From UBA668 sp963720695 (lineage in GTDB: Bacteria > Actinomycetota > Acidimicrobiia > Acidimicrobiales > Ilumatobacteraceae): DNA of 64,000 nucleotides. This document shows, one piece after another, positions 1 to 7,784 of the stretch (position 1 is the first letter of the stretch; every line of letters begins with the position of its first letter). The position numbers and the translations under genes are program-made. The DNA lies in assembly GCA_963720695.1 (NCBI GenBank), contig CAVRGG010000004.1, positions 1,054,001 to 1,118,000 on the forward strand, given 5' to 3'. Under the pieces are notes generated by a model. It made no database searches and had not been told where the DNA came from. It was given only the letters and a program-made list of their open reading frames with translations.

Positions 1-491
1 GCGAGCCCGCTCGTGGCCGCCCAGACGGCGATCGCCGCCGCCCGCTGCTTGGGCACGGTGAAGACGTTGACCAGGATCGCCAACGTCGCCGGGAAGATCA
101 GCGCGCCGCCGACGCCCATCGCCGCCCGCCAGGCGATCAGCGACCCGGCCGAATCGGAGATGGCGGCCATGACCGAGGTCAGCCCGAACAGCGTGAGACC
201 GATCAGCAGGACCCCCTTGCGGCCGTAGCGGTCGCCGATGCTGCCGGCCGCCATGAGCAGCCCGGCGAACACCAGGACGTAGGAGTCGACGATCCACTGC
301 AACTGGCTGGTGGTCGCGCCGAGCTCACGCACGAAGGTCGGGAGCGCCACGTTCACGATGGTGCCGTCGACGACGATGATGAAGACGCTGGTGCACAGCA
401 CGGCGAGGATCAGCCACGGCGAGCGCCCTTCTCGGGGCACGGCGTGGACGGGGGAAACGGGAGGCCCTGCGGCCGACTTCTCCTGGTGCAT
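1..491 (-). CDS. DHA2-family MFS drug exporter, N-terminal part
   Basis: Partial gene running off the left edge; ATG at 491 on the minus strand. The visible 163 residues carry a short soluble leader, then a first membrane helix ending in a VVDGTIVNVALP stretch, a second helix, and the GDRYGRKG loop between helices 2 and 3 that marks the major facilitator superfamily. The VDxTIVNVALP motif is typical of 14-helix EmrB/QacA exporters, so a proton-driven efflux pump for toxic compounds is likely; the substrate cannot be read. It is divergent from the TetR gene at 616, and a perfect-armed palindrome sits between them, so repression by that TetR protein is the simplest model. Confidence 0.85.
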   Translation of the reverse strand, partial: MHQEKSAAGPPVSPVHAVPREGRSPWLILAVLCTSVFIIVVDGTIVNVALPTFVRELGATTSQLQWIVDSYVLVFAGLLMAAGSIGDRYGRKGVLLIGLTLFGLTSVMAAISDSAGSLIAWRAAMGVGGALIFPATLAILVNVFTVPKQRAAAIAVWAATSGL

Positions 492-513
492 CGGGGGATT
501 CCTTTCGGGTCTG

Positions 514-531
514 ACAATGTGATTACATTGT
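514..531. promoter_or_regulatory. Palindromic operator between exporter and TetR genes
   Basis: Arms ACAATGT and ACATTGT are perfect inverted repeats around a 4-nt centre, in an unusually AT-rich patch. It lies 23-40 nt before the exporter start and about 85 nt before the TetR start. Location and symmetry suit a TetR dimer controlling both divergent promoters; the assignment to this regulator is inference. Confidence 0.65.
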
Positions 532-615
532 TATCACGCCGTGAGAACCGGCGGCCAGAGGGAGCGTCATGACGTTCGACACACCGGCGCGACTAGCGTG
601 GGAGAGGTGAGCAAC

Positions 616-1206
616 ATGCAGGTGGCGGCCCTCGACGACGTCGGCACCACCTTGCTGGCGGCGGCGTCCAACCTGCTGGCGAGCGAAGGTCCGGGAGCGC
701 TCACGGTGCGCCGCATCGCTTCCGATGCCGGCATGAGCACGATGAACGTCTACTCGCGCTTCGGCGGCAAGGACGGTGTGGTCGAGCACCTGTTCCTTCG
801 CGGCTTCGAACTGCTCGCCGAGGGCATGAACGCCATCGAGCCCTCCGCCGACCCCCGGGCCGACCTGATGAGCTGCGGCAAGGCGTATCGGCAGTTCGCT
901 CTGGACCACCCGACCCTCTATTCGGTGATGTTCGACAAGGCCGTCCCCGACTTCGAACCGAGCGAACGTGCGCTCGCCACCGCGGCCCAGACCTTGCAGC
1001 TCCTGGCCGACCGGCTCGAGCGCGTGATGCGCGCGGGCTACATCCGTCCCGCCGAGCCGATGCACCTGGCGGCCATCGTGTGGAGCACGTGCCATGGCGT
1101 GATGAGCCTGGAGCTCAAGCACATGGGTCCGCTCCCGATCGACTGGGAGTCGGTGTTCCACGACGCGACCGACAGCGTGGTGAAGGGCCTCGGCGTTCCC
1201 TCATGA
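616..1206 (+). CDS. TetR-family transcriptional regulator
   Basis: 196 residues. The helix-turn-helix lies near residues 30-55 (TVRRIASDAGMSTMNVYSRF), preceded by the usual helix 1 that ends LLASEGPGALT. The C-terminal half resembles the WHG-type ligand domain (a DHPTLYSVMF segment near residue 95). ATG 616 was chosen because GGAGAGG lies 9 nt upstream; an in-frame GTG at 607 overlaps that site. It is not like MftR, whose family has a different N-terminus, so despite sitting next to mftE it more likely controls the divergent exporter. Its stop overlaps the mftE start (ATGA), so regulator, mftE and mftF are probably cotranscribed. Confidence 0.85.
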   Translation: MQVAALDDVGTTLLAAASNLLASEGPGALTVRRIASDAGMSTMNVYSRFGGKDGVVEHLFLRGFELLAEGMNAIEPSADPRADLMSCGKAYRQFALDHPTLYSVMFDKAVPDFEPSERALATAAQTLQLLADRLERVMRAGYIRPAEPMHLAAIVWSTCHGVMSLELKHMGPLPIDWESVFHDATDSVVKGLGVPS

Positions 1207-1889
1207 CCCGCCACCTCGGACACACCACGTGGACCGAGCATTGGCGACCGGTCCGCCGACCGCTGATCGTCGTTCCCGTCGGTTCCTGCGAACAGCACGG
1301 GCCACACCTCCCGCTCGACACCGACATCCGCATCGCGATGGCGCTGGCCGAGGGACTGGCCGACAAGTACGACGAGGGCGACGTGCTGGTCGCGCCCCCG
1401 CTCACCATCACTGCCAGCGGCGAGCACGCACGGTTTCCCGGCACGCTGTCGATCGGGCTCGAGGTCTTCGAGCAGGTGATCGTCGAGTTGGTCCGCAGCG
1501 CCGACTGGAGCGCCGGGGTGGTGCTGATCAACGGCCACGGAGGGAACCGAGTGGCGGTCGAACGGGCGGTCCGGTTGCTGCACCACGAGCAACGGCGCGT
1601 GATGGCGTGGTGGCCGCGGGTGAAAGGCGGCGACGCGCACGCGGGCGAGACCGAGACCTCGATGATGCTCGCCATCGCCCCGGATCTCGTGCACATGGAC
1701 CGCGCCGAGGTCGGCGTCACTGCACCGCTCGTCGACCTCATCGACGAGATCCGCGAAGGCGGCGTGCGCGCGGTCAGCCGCAACGGCGTCCTCGGAGACC
1801 CGCTGCGGGCGACGGCGTCGCACGGCCGCACCATCCTCACCCGACTGTCGATCGACCTCGTCGCGGCCGTCGACGAATGGTGGGAGTGA
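1203..1889 (+). CDS. mftE: Mycofactocin precursor peptide peptidase MftE (creatininase family)
   Basis: 228 residues of the creatininase fold. Metal-site motifs are visible: EQHGPHLPLDTD (residues 30-41), NGHGGN (111-116) and DAHAGETETS (145-154). A GVLGDPLRATA segment near the C-terminus is very like MftE of mycobacteria, which cuts the modified MftA peptide to release the redox-cofactor core. This separates it from creatinine amidohydrolase and from the riboflavin-type enzyme ArfB. It overlaps the TetR stop by four bases and is followed 7 nt later by mftF, a typical mft order. The precursor mftA, chaperone mftB, radical-SAM mftC and dehydrogenase mftD are not in this window. Confidence 0.88.
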   Translation: MTRHLGHTTWTEHWRPVRRPLIVVPVGSCEQHGPHLPLDTDIRIAMALAEGLADKYDEGDVLVAPPLTITASGEHARFPGTLSIGLEVFEQVIVELVRSADWSAGVVLINGHGGNRVAVERAVRLLHHEQRRVMAWWPRVKGGDAHAGETETSMMLAIAPDLVHMDRAEVGVTAPLVDLIDEIREGGVRAVSRNGVLGDPLRATASHGRTILTRLSIDLVAAVDEWWE

Positions 1890-1896
1890 TCCGGCG

Positions 1897-3246
1897 ATGA
1901 TCCGCTACCGGCTCGATCGATCCTGGCGCCGACCGGGCGCCGGCACGGTGGTCGTCGCCGGCTCCCCGCTTCGGTTGTTCCGCCTGTCGACCGGCGGCGC
2001 GCAGGTGGCCGCCATGGTCGAGACCGGTGACCAACCGCAGACGCCGGCGGTGGAGCAGATGCTCGATCGCTTCGTGGAGGCCGGAGCGCTGCACCCCCTG
2101 TACGAGTCGGGGCCGTATTCGGCCGACGACGTCACGGTCGTGATGCCGGCGTTCGCGGAGGTTCCCTCGGTCCCCGGCGACCTGCGCGTGATCGTGGTCG
2201 ACGACGCCAGCACCCCGCCATTGACGATCGACACCTCCGCCGGCGACACGACGCTGGTGCGACTCGACCGGAACGTCGGGCCCGGCGCGGCCCGCAACGC
2301 GGGGCTCGCGGCGGTGTCCACGCCGCTCGTGGCCTTCGTCGACAGCGACGTGACGCTCACCGACGGATGGCTGGCACCGCTCCTCGCCGTGTTCGCCGAC
2401 CCACGGGTGGCGCTGGTCGCACCACGGGTGGCCGGGCTGCCCTCGACCGGCGCGATCGCCGCCTATGAGGAGCGACACAGCCCCCTCGATCTGGGCGACG
2501 AGCCCGCCCGCGTCGCAGCCGGCACCCGGGTCAGCTACGTGCCCGCCGCGGCGATCGTGTGCCGCGCGGACATCCTGCGCGAGGTCGGTGGCTTCGACGA
2601 GTCCCTCCGCCTGGGCGAGGACGTCGATCTGGTGTGGCGCCTCACCGAGCTCGGGCACCGATGCCGCTACGAGCCGACCTCGGTGGTGCTCCATCGACCG
2701 CGTCCCACGATGGGAGCGCTGCTCCGCCAACGCGCCGGCTATGGCCGCTCGGCCGCAGCCCTCGCCCGTCGACACCCTGGTGCGTTGGCGCCCGTGCGGA
2801 TGAGCGGATGGAGCGCGGCGGTGTGGGCGCTGCTCCTTCTTCGCCGCCCCTGGTCGGCCATCGCCGTTGCCGCTGGCACCGCGGTCGCGTTGCAGCGCAA
2901 GCTCACCGACCTCCCCAAGGAGGAGTCGGCGCGCCTGGTCGTACTCGGTCATCTCGCCGCGGGCCGGCAGTTGGCCAAGGCCGTCACGCGAGTGTGGTGG
3001 CCGCTCGCCGCGGTGATCGCGCTGGTGCTGCCCCGGGCGCGGGTTCCGGTCGCCGCCGCATTCGTGGCACCGGCCGTGGCGGACGCCGTCCGTGCGAGAA
3101 GTCTGACGCCCCTTCGCGACGCGCCGATCCAGTGGGCGGACGAGATGGCCTACGGTGCCGGCGTGTGGACGGGCGTGGTCGCCCAGCGCGAGCCCGGCCC
3201 GCTGCTCCCCCGGTTCACGACGTGGCCGCGGCGAGGCGGCGGCTGA
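1897..3246 (+). CDS. mftF: Mycofactocin system glycosyltransferase MftF
   Basis: 449 residues. The N-terminal 70 residues carry the GSPLRLFRLSTGG motif characteristic of MftF; a GT2 domain follows with VVDDAS (100-105), GPGAARN (about 128-134) and the nucleotide-sugar acidic motif VDSDV (148-152), then DESLRLGEDVDLVWRL near 240. The C-terminal third is hydrophobic and may be membrane-associated. The family adds a beta-1,4-glucose chain to mycofactocin. Starts 7 nt after mftE, so the two are one operon. Its last 32 bp overlap the 3' end of the converging DUF4395 gene. Confidence 0.88.
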   Translation: MIRYRLDRSWRRPGAGTVVVAGSPLRLFRLSTGGAQVAAMVETGDQPQTPAVEQMLDRFVEAGALHPLYESGPYSADDVTVVMPAFAEVPSVPGDLRVIVVDDASTPPLTIDTSAGDTTLVRLDRNVGPGAARNAGLAAVSTPLVAFVDSDVTLTDGWLAPLLAVFADPRVALVAPRVAGLPSTGAIAAYEERHSPLDLGDEPARVAAGTRVSYVPAAAIVCRADILREVGGFDESLRLGEDVDLVWRLTELGHRCRYEPTSVVLHRPRPTMGALLRQRAGYGRSAAALARRHPGALAPVRMSGWSAAVWALLLLRRPWSAIAVAAGTAVALQRKLTDLPKEESARLVVLGHLAAGRQLAKAVTRVWWPLAAVIALVLPRARVPVAAAFVAPAVADAVRARSLTPLRDAPIQWADEMAYGAGVWTGVVAQREPGPLLPRFTTWPRRGGG

Positions 3247-3715
3247 TGTCGCCGCACTCCTCGCACACGCTCGTGGGGATCACGCCCCACCGCATCAGCT
3301 GACCGAACGCCATGCAGCCCAGGCACAGGGCGAACACCGACTCGAGCGTGGCGGCGATGACGAGTCCGACGATCAACACGATGGCCAGCGGCTCGAGTCC
3401 GAAGGCCACGGCGATCAGCGCCCCGGAGCTGAACGTGAGCCCGACACCCTGCGCGAACCGCTTGGGCGGACCGGCGACGAAGCGATGCTCCACACGAGTG
3501 AGCCGGGGCGTGACGACCCGGGTGACGAACTGGCCGAGCGGGCTGTACCGAGGACCGCCGAGCACCCGCGCGAGGAACCCGTATGCGAGCGGTACGAGCA
3601 CCCACCACTGTGAGGTGACCAGGTACGCAAGCCCTTGGAGGACGACACCGGCGGCGACGAGACGGGCGGAGGTCTCGTTGACCGGGTTGGGGAATCCGAA
3701 CCACCGTGAACGCAT
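3215..3715 (-). CDS. DUF4395 membrane protein
   Basis: 166 residues matching DUF4395 in plan: an N-terminal VNETSARLVAAG segment, four predicted membrane helices, a PKRFAQGVG loop, and a conserved cysteine-bearing helix (FALCLGCMAFG) with two more cysteines near the end (CEEC). Members often lie beside thioredoxin or sulfur genes, but no such neighbour is seen here and the function is unknown. The ATG at 3715 has no Shine-Dalgarno; a TACGAT hexamer ends 6 nt before it, so the gene looks leaderless. Convergent overlap with mftF. Confidence 0.8.
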   Translation of the reverse strand: MRSRWFGFPNPVNETSARLVAAGVVLQGLAYLVTSQWWVLVPLAYGFLARVLGGPRYSPLGQFVTRVVTPRLTRVEHRFVAGPPKRFAQGVGLTFSSGALIAVAFGLEPLAIVLIVGLVIAATLESVFALCLGCMAFGQLMRWGVIPTSVCEECGDISRRLAAATS

Positions 3716-3721
3716 GTCGCG

Positions 3722-3727
3722 ATCGTA
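3722..3727 (-). promoter_or_regulatory. -10 element, leaderless promoter of DUF4395 gene
   Basis: TACGAT on the minus strand, 6 nt before ATG 3715. TTGTCT lies 17 nt further upstream (3745-3750), giving a plausible -35. Confidence 0.55.
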
Positions 3728-3771
3728 GGCCGATAATTCCGATCAGACAACTCGGGATTAGGTCCGCGCAC

Positions 3772-3777
3772 TAGGTT
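3772..3777 (+). promoter_or_regulatory. -10 element, leaderless promoter of racemase-like gene
   Basis: TAGGTT ends 9 nt before ATG 3787, with no Shine-Dalgarno between. It is divergent from the DUF4395 promoter in a 71-bp gap. Confidence 0.5.
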
Positions 3778-3786
3778 GCTGCCGGT

Positions 3787-4749
3787 ATGACCGTGCGCCT
3801 CACCGTCCAACGCGCCGAGTGGGAGGCGCACGTGCACGACGTCGCCGCACAGTACGGCCACGGCCTCGTCGCGGTGGTCAAGGGCAACGGCTACGGCTTC
3901 GGTCGGGCACCGTTGCACGAGATGGTCCTCGCCGCAGGTGCGCGGCTGGTCTGCGTCGGCAGCGTGCACGAGCTCGACGACGTCCCGGCCGGGCTGACCC
4001 CGGTCGTGCTGACGCCGACGCTGCTCGCGCCACCCGACACCCGACCGATCCTCACCGTGGGCAACGTGCGCCACGTGCGTGCGCTCGACGGATGGCGTGG
4101 GCGGGTGATCGTCAAGCTCGCCAGCAGCATGCGACGCTACGGCGCAGAGCCCGTCGACCTCGCGGCGCTGTTGCGCGCCGTCGCCGACGCCGAACTCGAC
4201 ATCGAGGCGTTCGGCATCCACCTGCCGCTCGCAGGAGGCGACGACGAGCGGGTCGCCGAGATCGAAGCATGGCTCCCCCTCCTCCCCGACGGGATTCCGC
4301 TGTGGGCCAGTCACCTCACTCCCGCGACGTTCGTCGCGTTGCGTGCCGCGCATCCCGAGCGCGAGATGTTCGTCCGAGTCGGCACTGCGCTGTGGCACGG
4401 CATCCCTCGCGGCCCGTTCCTCCGACTCGACGCCGACGTCCTCGAGTCGCGACCGGTCCTCGCGGGCGACACCGCGGGGTATCGCCATGCCGCGGTCCCG
4501 CACGACGGCACGCTGCTCGCCATCGGCGCCGGAGCTGCCACCGGTGTGGCACCGCTCGACGATGCGGACCCCGCGCGTCGAAGTCCGTTCCACTTCGCTC
4601 GCCACCGCCTGGCGCTGCTCGAGGCCCCCCACATGCACACCTCGTTGGTCGTGGTGCCCAATGGGCAACCGTGCCCCGAGGTCGGAGACCGCGTCGACGT
4701 GCAGCGACCTCTCATCTCGACCTTCGTCGACGAGGTGGTCTGGGTGTGA
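3787..4749 (+). CDS. Alanine racemase-like PLP-barrel protein
   Basis: 320 residues with the plan of alanine racemase: an N-terminal PLP barrel whose lysine lies in VVKGNGYGFG (about residues 32-41), a VKLASSMRRYG segment matching the family's conserved barrel strand, a FGIHLPLAG strand, and a small beta C-terminal domain ending in a VDVQRPLIS-type motif. It is shorter than usual (360-380). The second catalytic residue, a tyrosine normally in a VGYGDG-like loop, appears replaced by AIGAGAATG, so true racemase activity is doubtful. It is followed by a DUF418 membrane protein with overlapping stop and start, suggesting a coupled cell-envelope role. Function unproven. Confidence 0.7.
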   Translation: MTVRLTVQRAEWEAHVHDVAAQYGHGLVAVVKGNGYGFGRAPLHEMVLAAGARLVCVGSVHELDDVPAGLTPVVLTPTLLAPPDTRPILTVGNVRHVRALDGWRGRVIVKLASSMRRYGAEPVDLAALLRAVADAELDIEAFGIHLPLAGGDDERVAEIEAWLPLLPDGIPLWASHLTPATFVALRAAHPEREMFVRVGTALWHGIPRGPFLRLDADVLESRPVLAGDTAGYRHAAVPHDGTLLAIGAGAATGVAPLDDADPARRSPFHFARHRLALLEAPHMHTSLVVVPNGQPCPEVGDRVDVQRPLISTFVDEVVWV

Positions 4750-5855
4750 CCGACACGGCCGTGCGCGCGGTGACGACCCACCGCCGCATCATCGATCTCG
4801 ACGTCACGCGGGCCATCGCGCTGATCGGCGTCTGCGTGATGAACTACCACGGCTACTTGATCATCCGCGGCGCGCGGCCCGGCGATGGGCTCCTCGCGAG
4901 GACGCTCGATCCGTGGACGGGACCGCTGTCGACTCGCTTCGCCTCCACGTTCGTGGTGGTTGCCGGCATGGGTGTCTCGTTGCTGTCGCGGCGCGCGATG
5001 ACGACTCGCGATCCGCAACTCATCAGTGACGCCCGCTGGACGCTCGTGCGCCGAGGGGTCGTGCTGTACGCGTTCGGCTACTTCTTGAACTGGGTGTGGC
5101 CGGGCACGATCCTCTTCTACTACGGCGCGTATTTCGTCGCCGGCGCACTGCTGTTCACGCTGCGCAGCAGATGGCTGGTGCTGGTCGGCGGTGCCGCCGC
5201 GCTGGCGGCGGCCGCGCTGCAGTGGTGGGTCGTGGACCGTACGACGGCAGGCCGTCCGCCGATCTGGTTCATCAGCGGCAGTGCCGGCCAACACACCTCA
5301 CCGCGCGATCTCGTGCTCGACACCTTCGTCCGCGGCACGCACCCGCTGTTGCCATGGCTGGCCTTCCTCTGCGCGGGCATGGTCCTGGGCCGGATGCTCC
5401 CGTTCCCTCCGCTGCTACGCATCCGCCTCGCCTTCGGGGCCGTGCTGTGCATCGCCCTCGGGTACGGCCTCCACGGGACGCTGCCGTGGCACCCCGTGCT
5501 GCGCTCCACGCACCCGTTCGACTACGGCCTCCTGTACACACTGACCTCGATGGGCGCAGCCGTGCTCGCCGTCTGCGTCATCGGTGGAATCGCCCACGCG
5601 ACCGCGTCCTCGGCGTTCACCCAGATGCTCGCCGTCACCGGTCGCACCACCTTGAGCCTGTACGTCCTGCACGTGCTGGTGTTCAACCTCGTGGTCGACT
5701 GGCTGGGCTGGATCGAGCCGGGCAGCCTCGCCACGTCGTTGGCCTTCGCGCTCGTCTTCTGGATGACGGCCATCGTGCTCGCCAACCTGTGGAGCTTCTG
5801 GCAGCCGATCGGGCCGCTCGAGTGGGTGTACCGACGGTTCAGCGACAGCCGCTGA
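4746..5855 (+). CDS. DUF418-type multi-spanning membrane protein
   Basis: 369 residues, about ten hydrophobic segments. The N-terminus has the RIIDLDVTRAIALIGV start and later RFASTFVVVAGMGVSLL typical of the DUF418/DUF1624 acyltransferase-like membrane family; the C-terminus ends GPLEWVYRRF, the classic DUF418 ending. GTG 4746 was chosen because it overlaps the stop of the racemase-like gene (GTGA) and begins the conserved region; the reading frame is open much further upstream but only as a shadow of that gene. Related proteins are poorly characterised; transfer of an acyl group to envelope sugars is a guess from distant relatives. Confidence 0.75.
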   Translation: MTDTAVRAVTTHRRIIDLDVTRAIALIGVCVMNYHGYLIIRGARPGDGLLARTLDPWTGPLSTRFASTFVVVAGMGVSLLSRRAMTTRDPQLISDARWTLVRRGVVLYAFGYFLNWVWPGTILFYYGAYFVAGALLFTLRSRWLVLVGGAAALAAAALQWWVVDRTTAGRPPIWFISGSAGQHTSPRDLVLDTFVRGTHPLLPWLAFLCAGMVLGRMLPFPPLLRIRLAFGAVLCIALGYGLHGTLPWHPVLRSTHPFDYGLLYTLTSMGAAVLAVCVIGGIAHATASSAFTQMLAVTGRTTLSLYVLHVLVFNLVVDWLGWIEPGSLATSLAFALVFWMTAIVLANLWSFWQPIGPLEWVYRRFSDSR

Positions 5856-5870
5856 CGGACGCGTTCGGCC

Positions 5871-6773
5871 TCAGCTGATCTCGTCGAAGGTGTTGCACTG
5901 GCGCGGATCCATCGAGTTGAAACCCTTCAGGAACCACGTCCGGCGCTGCTCTGCCGAGCCATGCGTCCAACTCTCGGGGTCGATGCGACCCTGGGTCTTC
6001 TGCTGGATCCGGTCGTCACCGACGCCCTCGGCGGCCTTGATCGCTTCTTGGATCTCGTTCGGGCTGTCGAGCAGACCCCGCGAGTTCGCATCACCGACCC
6101 AGACACCGGCGTAGCAGTCCGCTTGCAACTCCAGCGCGATCGAATACTGATTGGCACGTCCTGGGTCGTTCTGCGACGCCTGCTGCACCTGTGCGTTCGT
6201 CCCGAGCAGGTTCTGGATGTGGTGGCCGTACTCGTGAGCCAGGATGTACTGCTCGGCGAGGTCGCTCGTGCCGCCGACGAACTGGTTCTCGATCTGCTGC
6301 ATGAAGCCGAGGTCGATGTACACGAGGTAGTCGGCCGGGCAGTAGAACGGCCCGGTCTCCGGGCTCGCCTGCCCGCAGCCGGTGGAGCGGGGCGCGTCGA
6401 ACAAGCGCGTCTTGGTCATCTGGTAGTTGACGCCGAAGTACTTCGGCAGCGCGTCGGACCAGTACGCCTGCACGTCGTTGGTCACGCCACACACGATCTG
6501 CTCCAGATCGGTGTTGCACGCGCCGTCGGACGGGCTGTCGGCGGTGGTCGGGAAGGTCGCCGCCTGGCTCGGCCCGGCGGCTCCTCCGAGCAGTTTCGGC
6601 AGGAAGAGGGCGGCGAGGAGGATGATGATGCCGAGCATGCCACCCCCGGCCTTCATCCCTCCCGGGAAGGGAAAGCCCCCACCACCGAGGCCGGGGATGC
6701 CCATCGACGAGCCGCCTCCCTGGCCGCGAACGTCGTCCATGTTCGAGGCGTCGGTGCTGCGGATCTTGGTCAT
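5871..6773 (-). CDS. Neutral zinc metallopeptidase (YpfJ/KPN_00495 family)
   Basis: 300 residues. A Gly-rich cytoplasmic N-terminus (residues 20-45) precedes one membrane helix (47-60), then an exported domain with the zinc motif HEYGHH (180-185) and the downstream ELQADCYAG segment (about 213-221) that provides the third ligand glutamate. This is the order of the YpfJ 'putative neutral zinc metallopeptidase' family, anchored with the active site outside. Two cysteine pairs in the exported part could form disulfides. ATG 6773 has an AAAGGGA-like site upstream. It follows the ROK gene by 35 nt on the same strand and may share its transcript. Confidence 0.85.
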   Translation of the reverse strand: MTKIRSTDASNMDDVRGQGGGSSMGIPGLGGGGFPFPGGMKAGGGMLGIIILLAALFLPKLLGGAAGPSQAATFPTTADSPSDGACNTDLEQIVCGVTNDVQAYWSDALPKYFGVNYQMTKTRLFDAPRSTGCGQASPETGPFYCPADYLVYIDLGFMQQIENQFVGGTSDLAEQYILAHEYGHHIQNLLGTNAQVQQASQNDPGRANQYSIALELQADCYAGVWVGDANSRGLLDSPNEIQEAIKAAEGVGDDRIQQKTQGRIDPESWTHGSAEQRRTWFLKGFNSMDPRQCNTFDEIS

Positions 6774-6808
6774 CTCGATGGTCCCTTTCCGAGGTGGTCG
6801 TCGAGAGC

Positions 6809-7783
6809 CTACGCGGTGCCTTCGGCGGCCGCAGCGGCAACCCCCGCGCGACGAGCACGATGGATCCCTCGAACCGCGACGGCACCGGCGCCGATCAGCG
6901 GACCGCGATCACCGAGCCTCACCGGGGTGATGCGAGCCCCGCGGGAGAAGGCGAGCTTCGTGTGCTCGTCGAGCGCCTCCTGCGCCGAGTTGAAGAACGT
7001 CGCACCGAACCCGAGCGCCACCGAGCCGCCGACCACGACCAGGTCGAGGTCGAGCAGGTTGCACACCGACGCTGCGGCACGCCCGACGAGACGACCGGTG
7101 CGTTGCATGATCTCGTACGTGGGCGAGGACGGTGGCCGACCGGTGATCGCTTCGATCGCGGTGCCCGACGCCTCCGCCTCCAGGCAGCCGCGGGCGCCGC
7201 ACACGCACCGCCGCCCATTGGGCTCGACGATGATGTGACCGACATGGCCGGCGTTGCCGTCGGCGCCGTCGAGCAATTGGCCGTTGAGCACGATGCCACC
7301 ACCGACGCCCGTGGACACGACCATCGCCATGAAACTCTGTCGACCCTGCGCTGCACCCAGCCAGCCCTCGGCGAGCGCCAAGGCCTTGGCATCGAGATCG
7401 GCGTGCACCGGCAGCGACGTCGCCGTCGCGAGGCGCTCCCGGAGGGGAAAGTTCCGCCACGCATGCAGGTTGAGCGGCGCGATGGTCTCCGCGTTCGGAG
7501 CGATCGGGCCCGCGCATCCGACGCCGATCGCGACGGGCCGACGATGATGGTGCTCGCGGGCACGCTCCATCTGACCGTCGATGAGCTCGGTGAGCCGAGC
7601 GAACAACGCATCGCCCTGCAGGTCGTGATCGATGACGAAGCTGTCGCGATCGATGAGCTCGCCCTGCATGGTCATCAGCCCTGCGGCCATGTTCGTGCCG
7701 CCGATGTCGATGGCGACCACCACGTCGCCGACCGGGGCCGAGGAGTTGGCCGCCTGGCGCGACGCGGGTTCAGTGGATGTCAT
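6809..7783 (-). CDS. ROK-family sugar kinase (glucokinase-like)
   Basis: 324 residues from ATG 7783. The ATP-binding DIGGT motif is at 26-30, a catalytic GHVGH-type region follows, and the ROK zinc motif CVCGARGCLE is near residue 190. This order is that of ROK glucokinases; the sugar could also be N-acetylglucosamine or fructose. The start sits 1 nt after the stop of the upstream oxygenase gene, so translation is probably coupled, and a longer frame beginning at 7846 was rejected because it runs into that gene. Confidence 0.85.
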   Translation of the reverse strand: MTSTEPASRQAANSSAPVGDVVVAIDIGGTNMAAGLMTMQGELIDRDSFVIDHDLQGDALFARLTELIDGQMERAREHHHRRPVAIGVGCAGPIAPNAETIAPLNLHAWRNFPLRERLATATSLPVHADLDAKALALAEGWLGAAQGRQSFMAMVVSTGVGGGIVLNGQLLDGADGNAGHVGHIIVEPNGRRCVCGARGCLEAEASGTAIEAITGRPPSSPTYEIMQRTGRLVGRAAASVCNLLDLDLVVVGGSVALGFGATFFNSAQEALDEHTKLAFSRGARITPVRLGDRGPLIGAGAVAVRGIHRARRAGVAAAAAEGTA

Positions 7784-7784
7784 G

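Noticed and set aside
541..615. N-terminal extension of the TetR protein from GTG 541
   Set aside because: No ribosome site there; 616 has GGAGAGG upstream and begins the usual TetR N-terminus.
3819..4745. Long plus-strand frame through the racemase-like gene
   Set aside because: Arg-rich, no domain; it is the upstream open part of the DUF418 frame and a shadow of the racemase-like gene.
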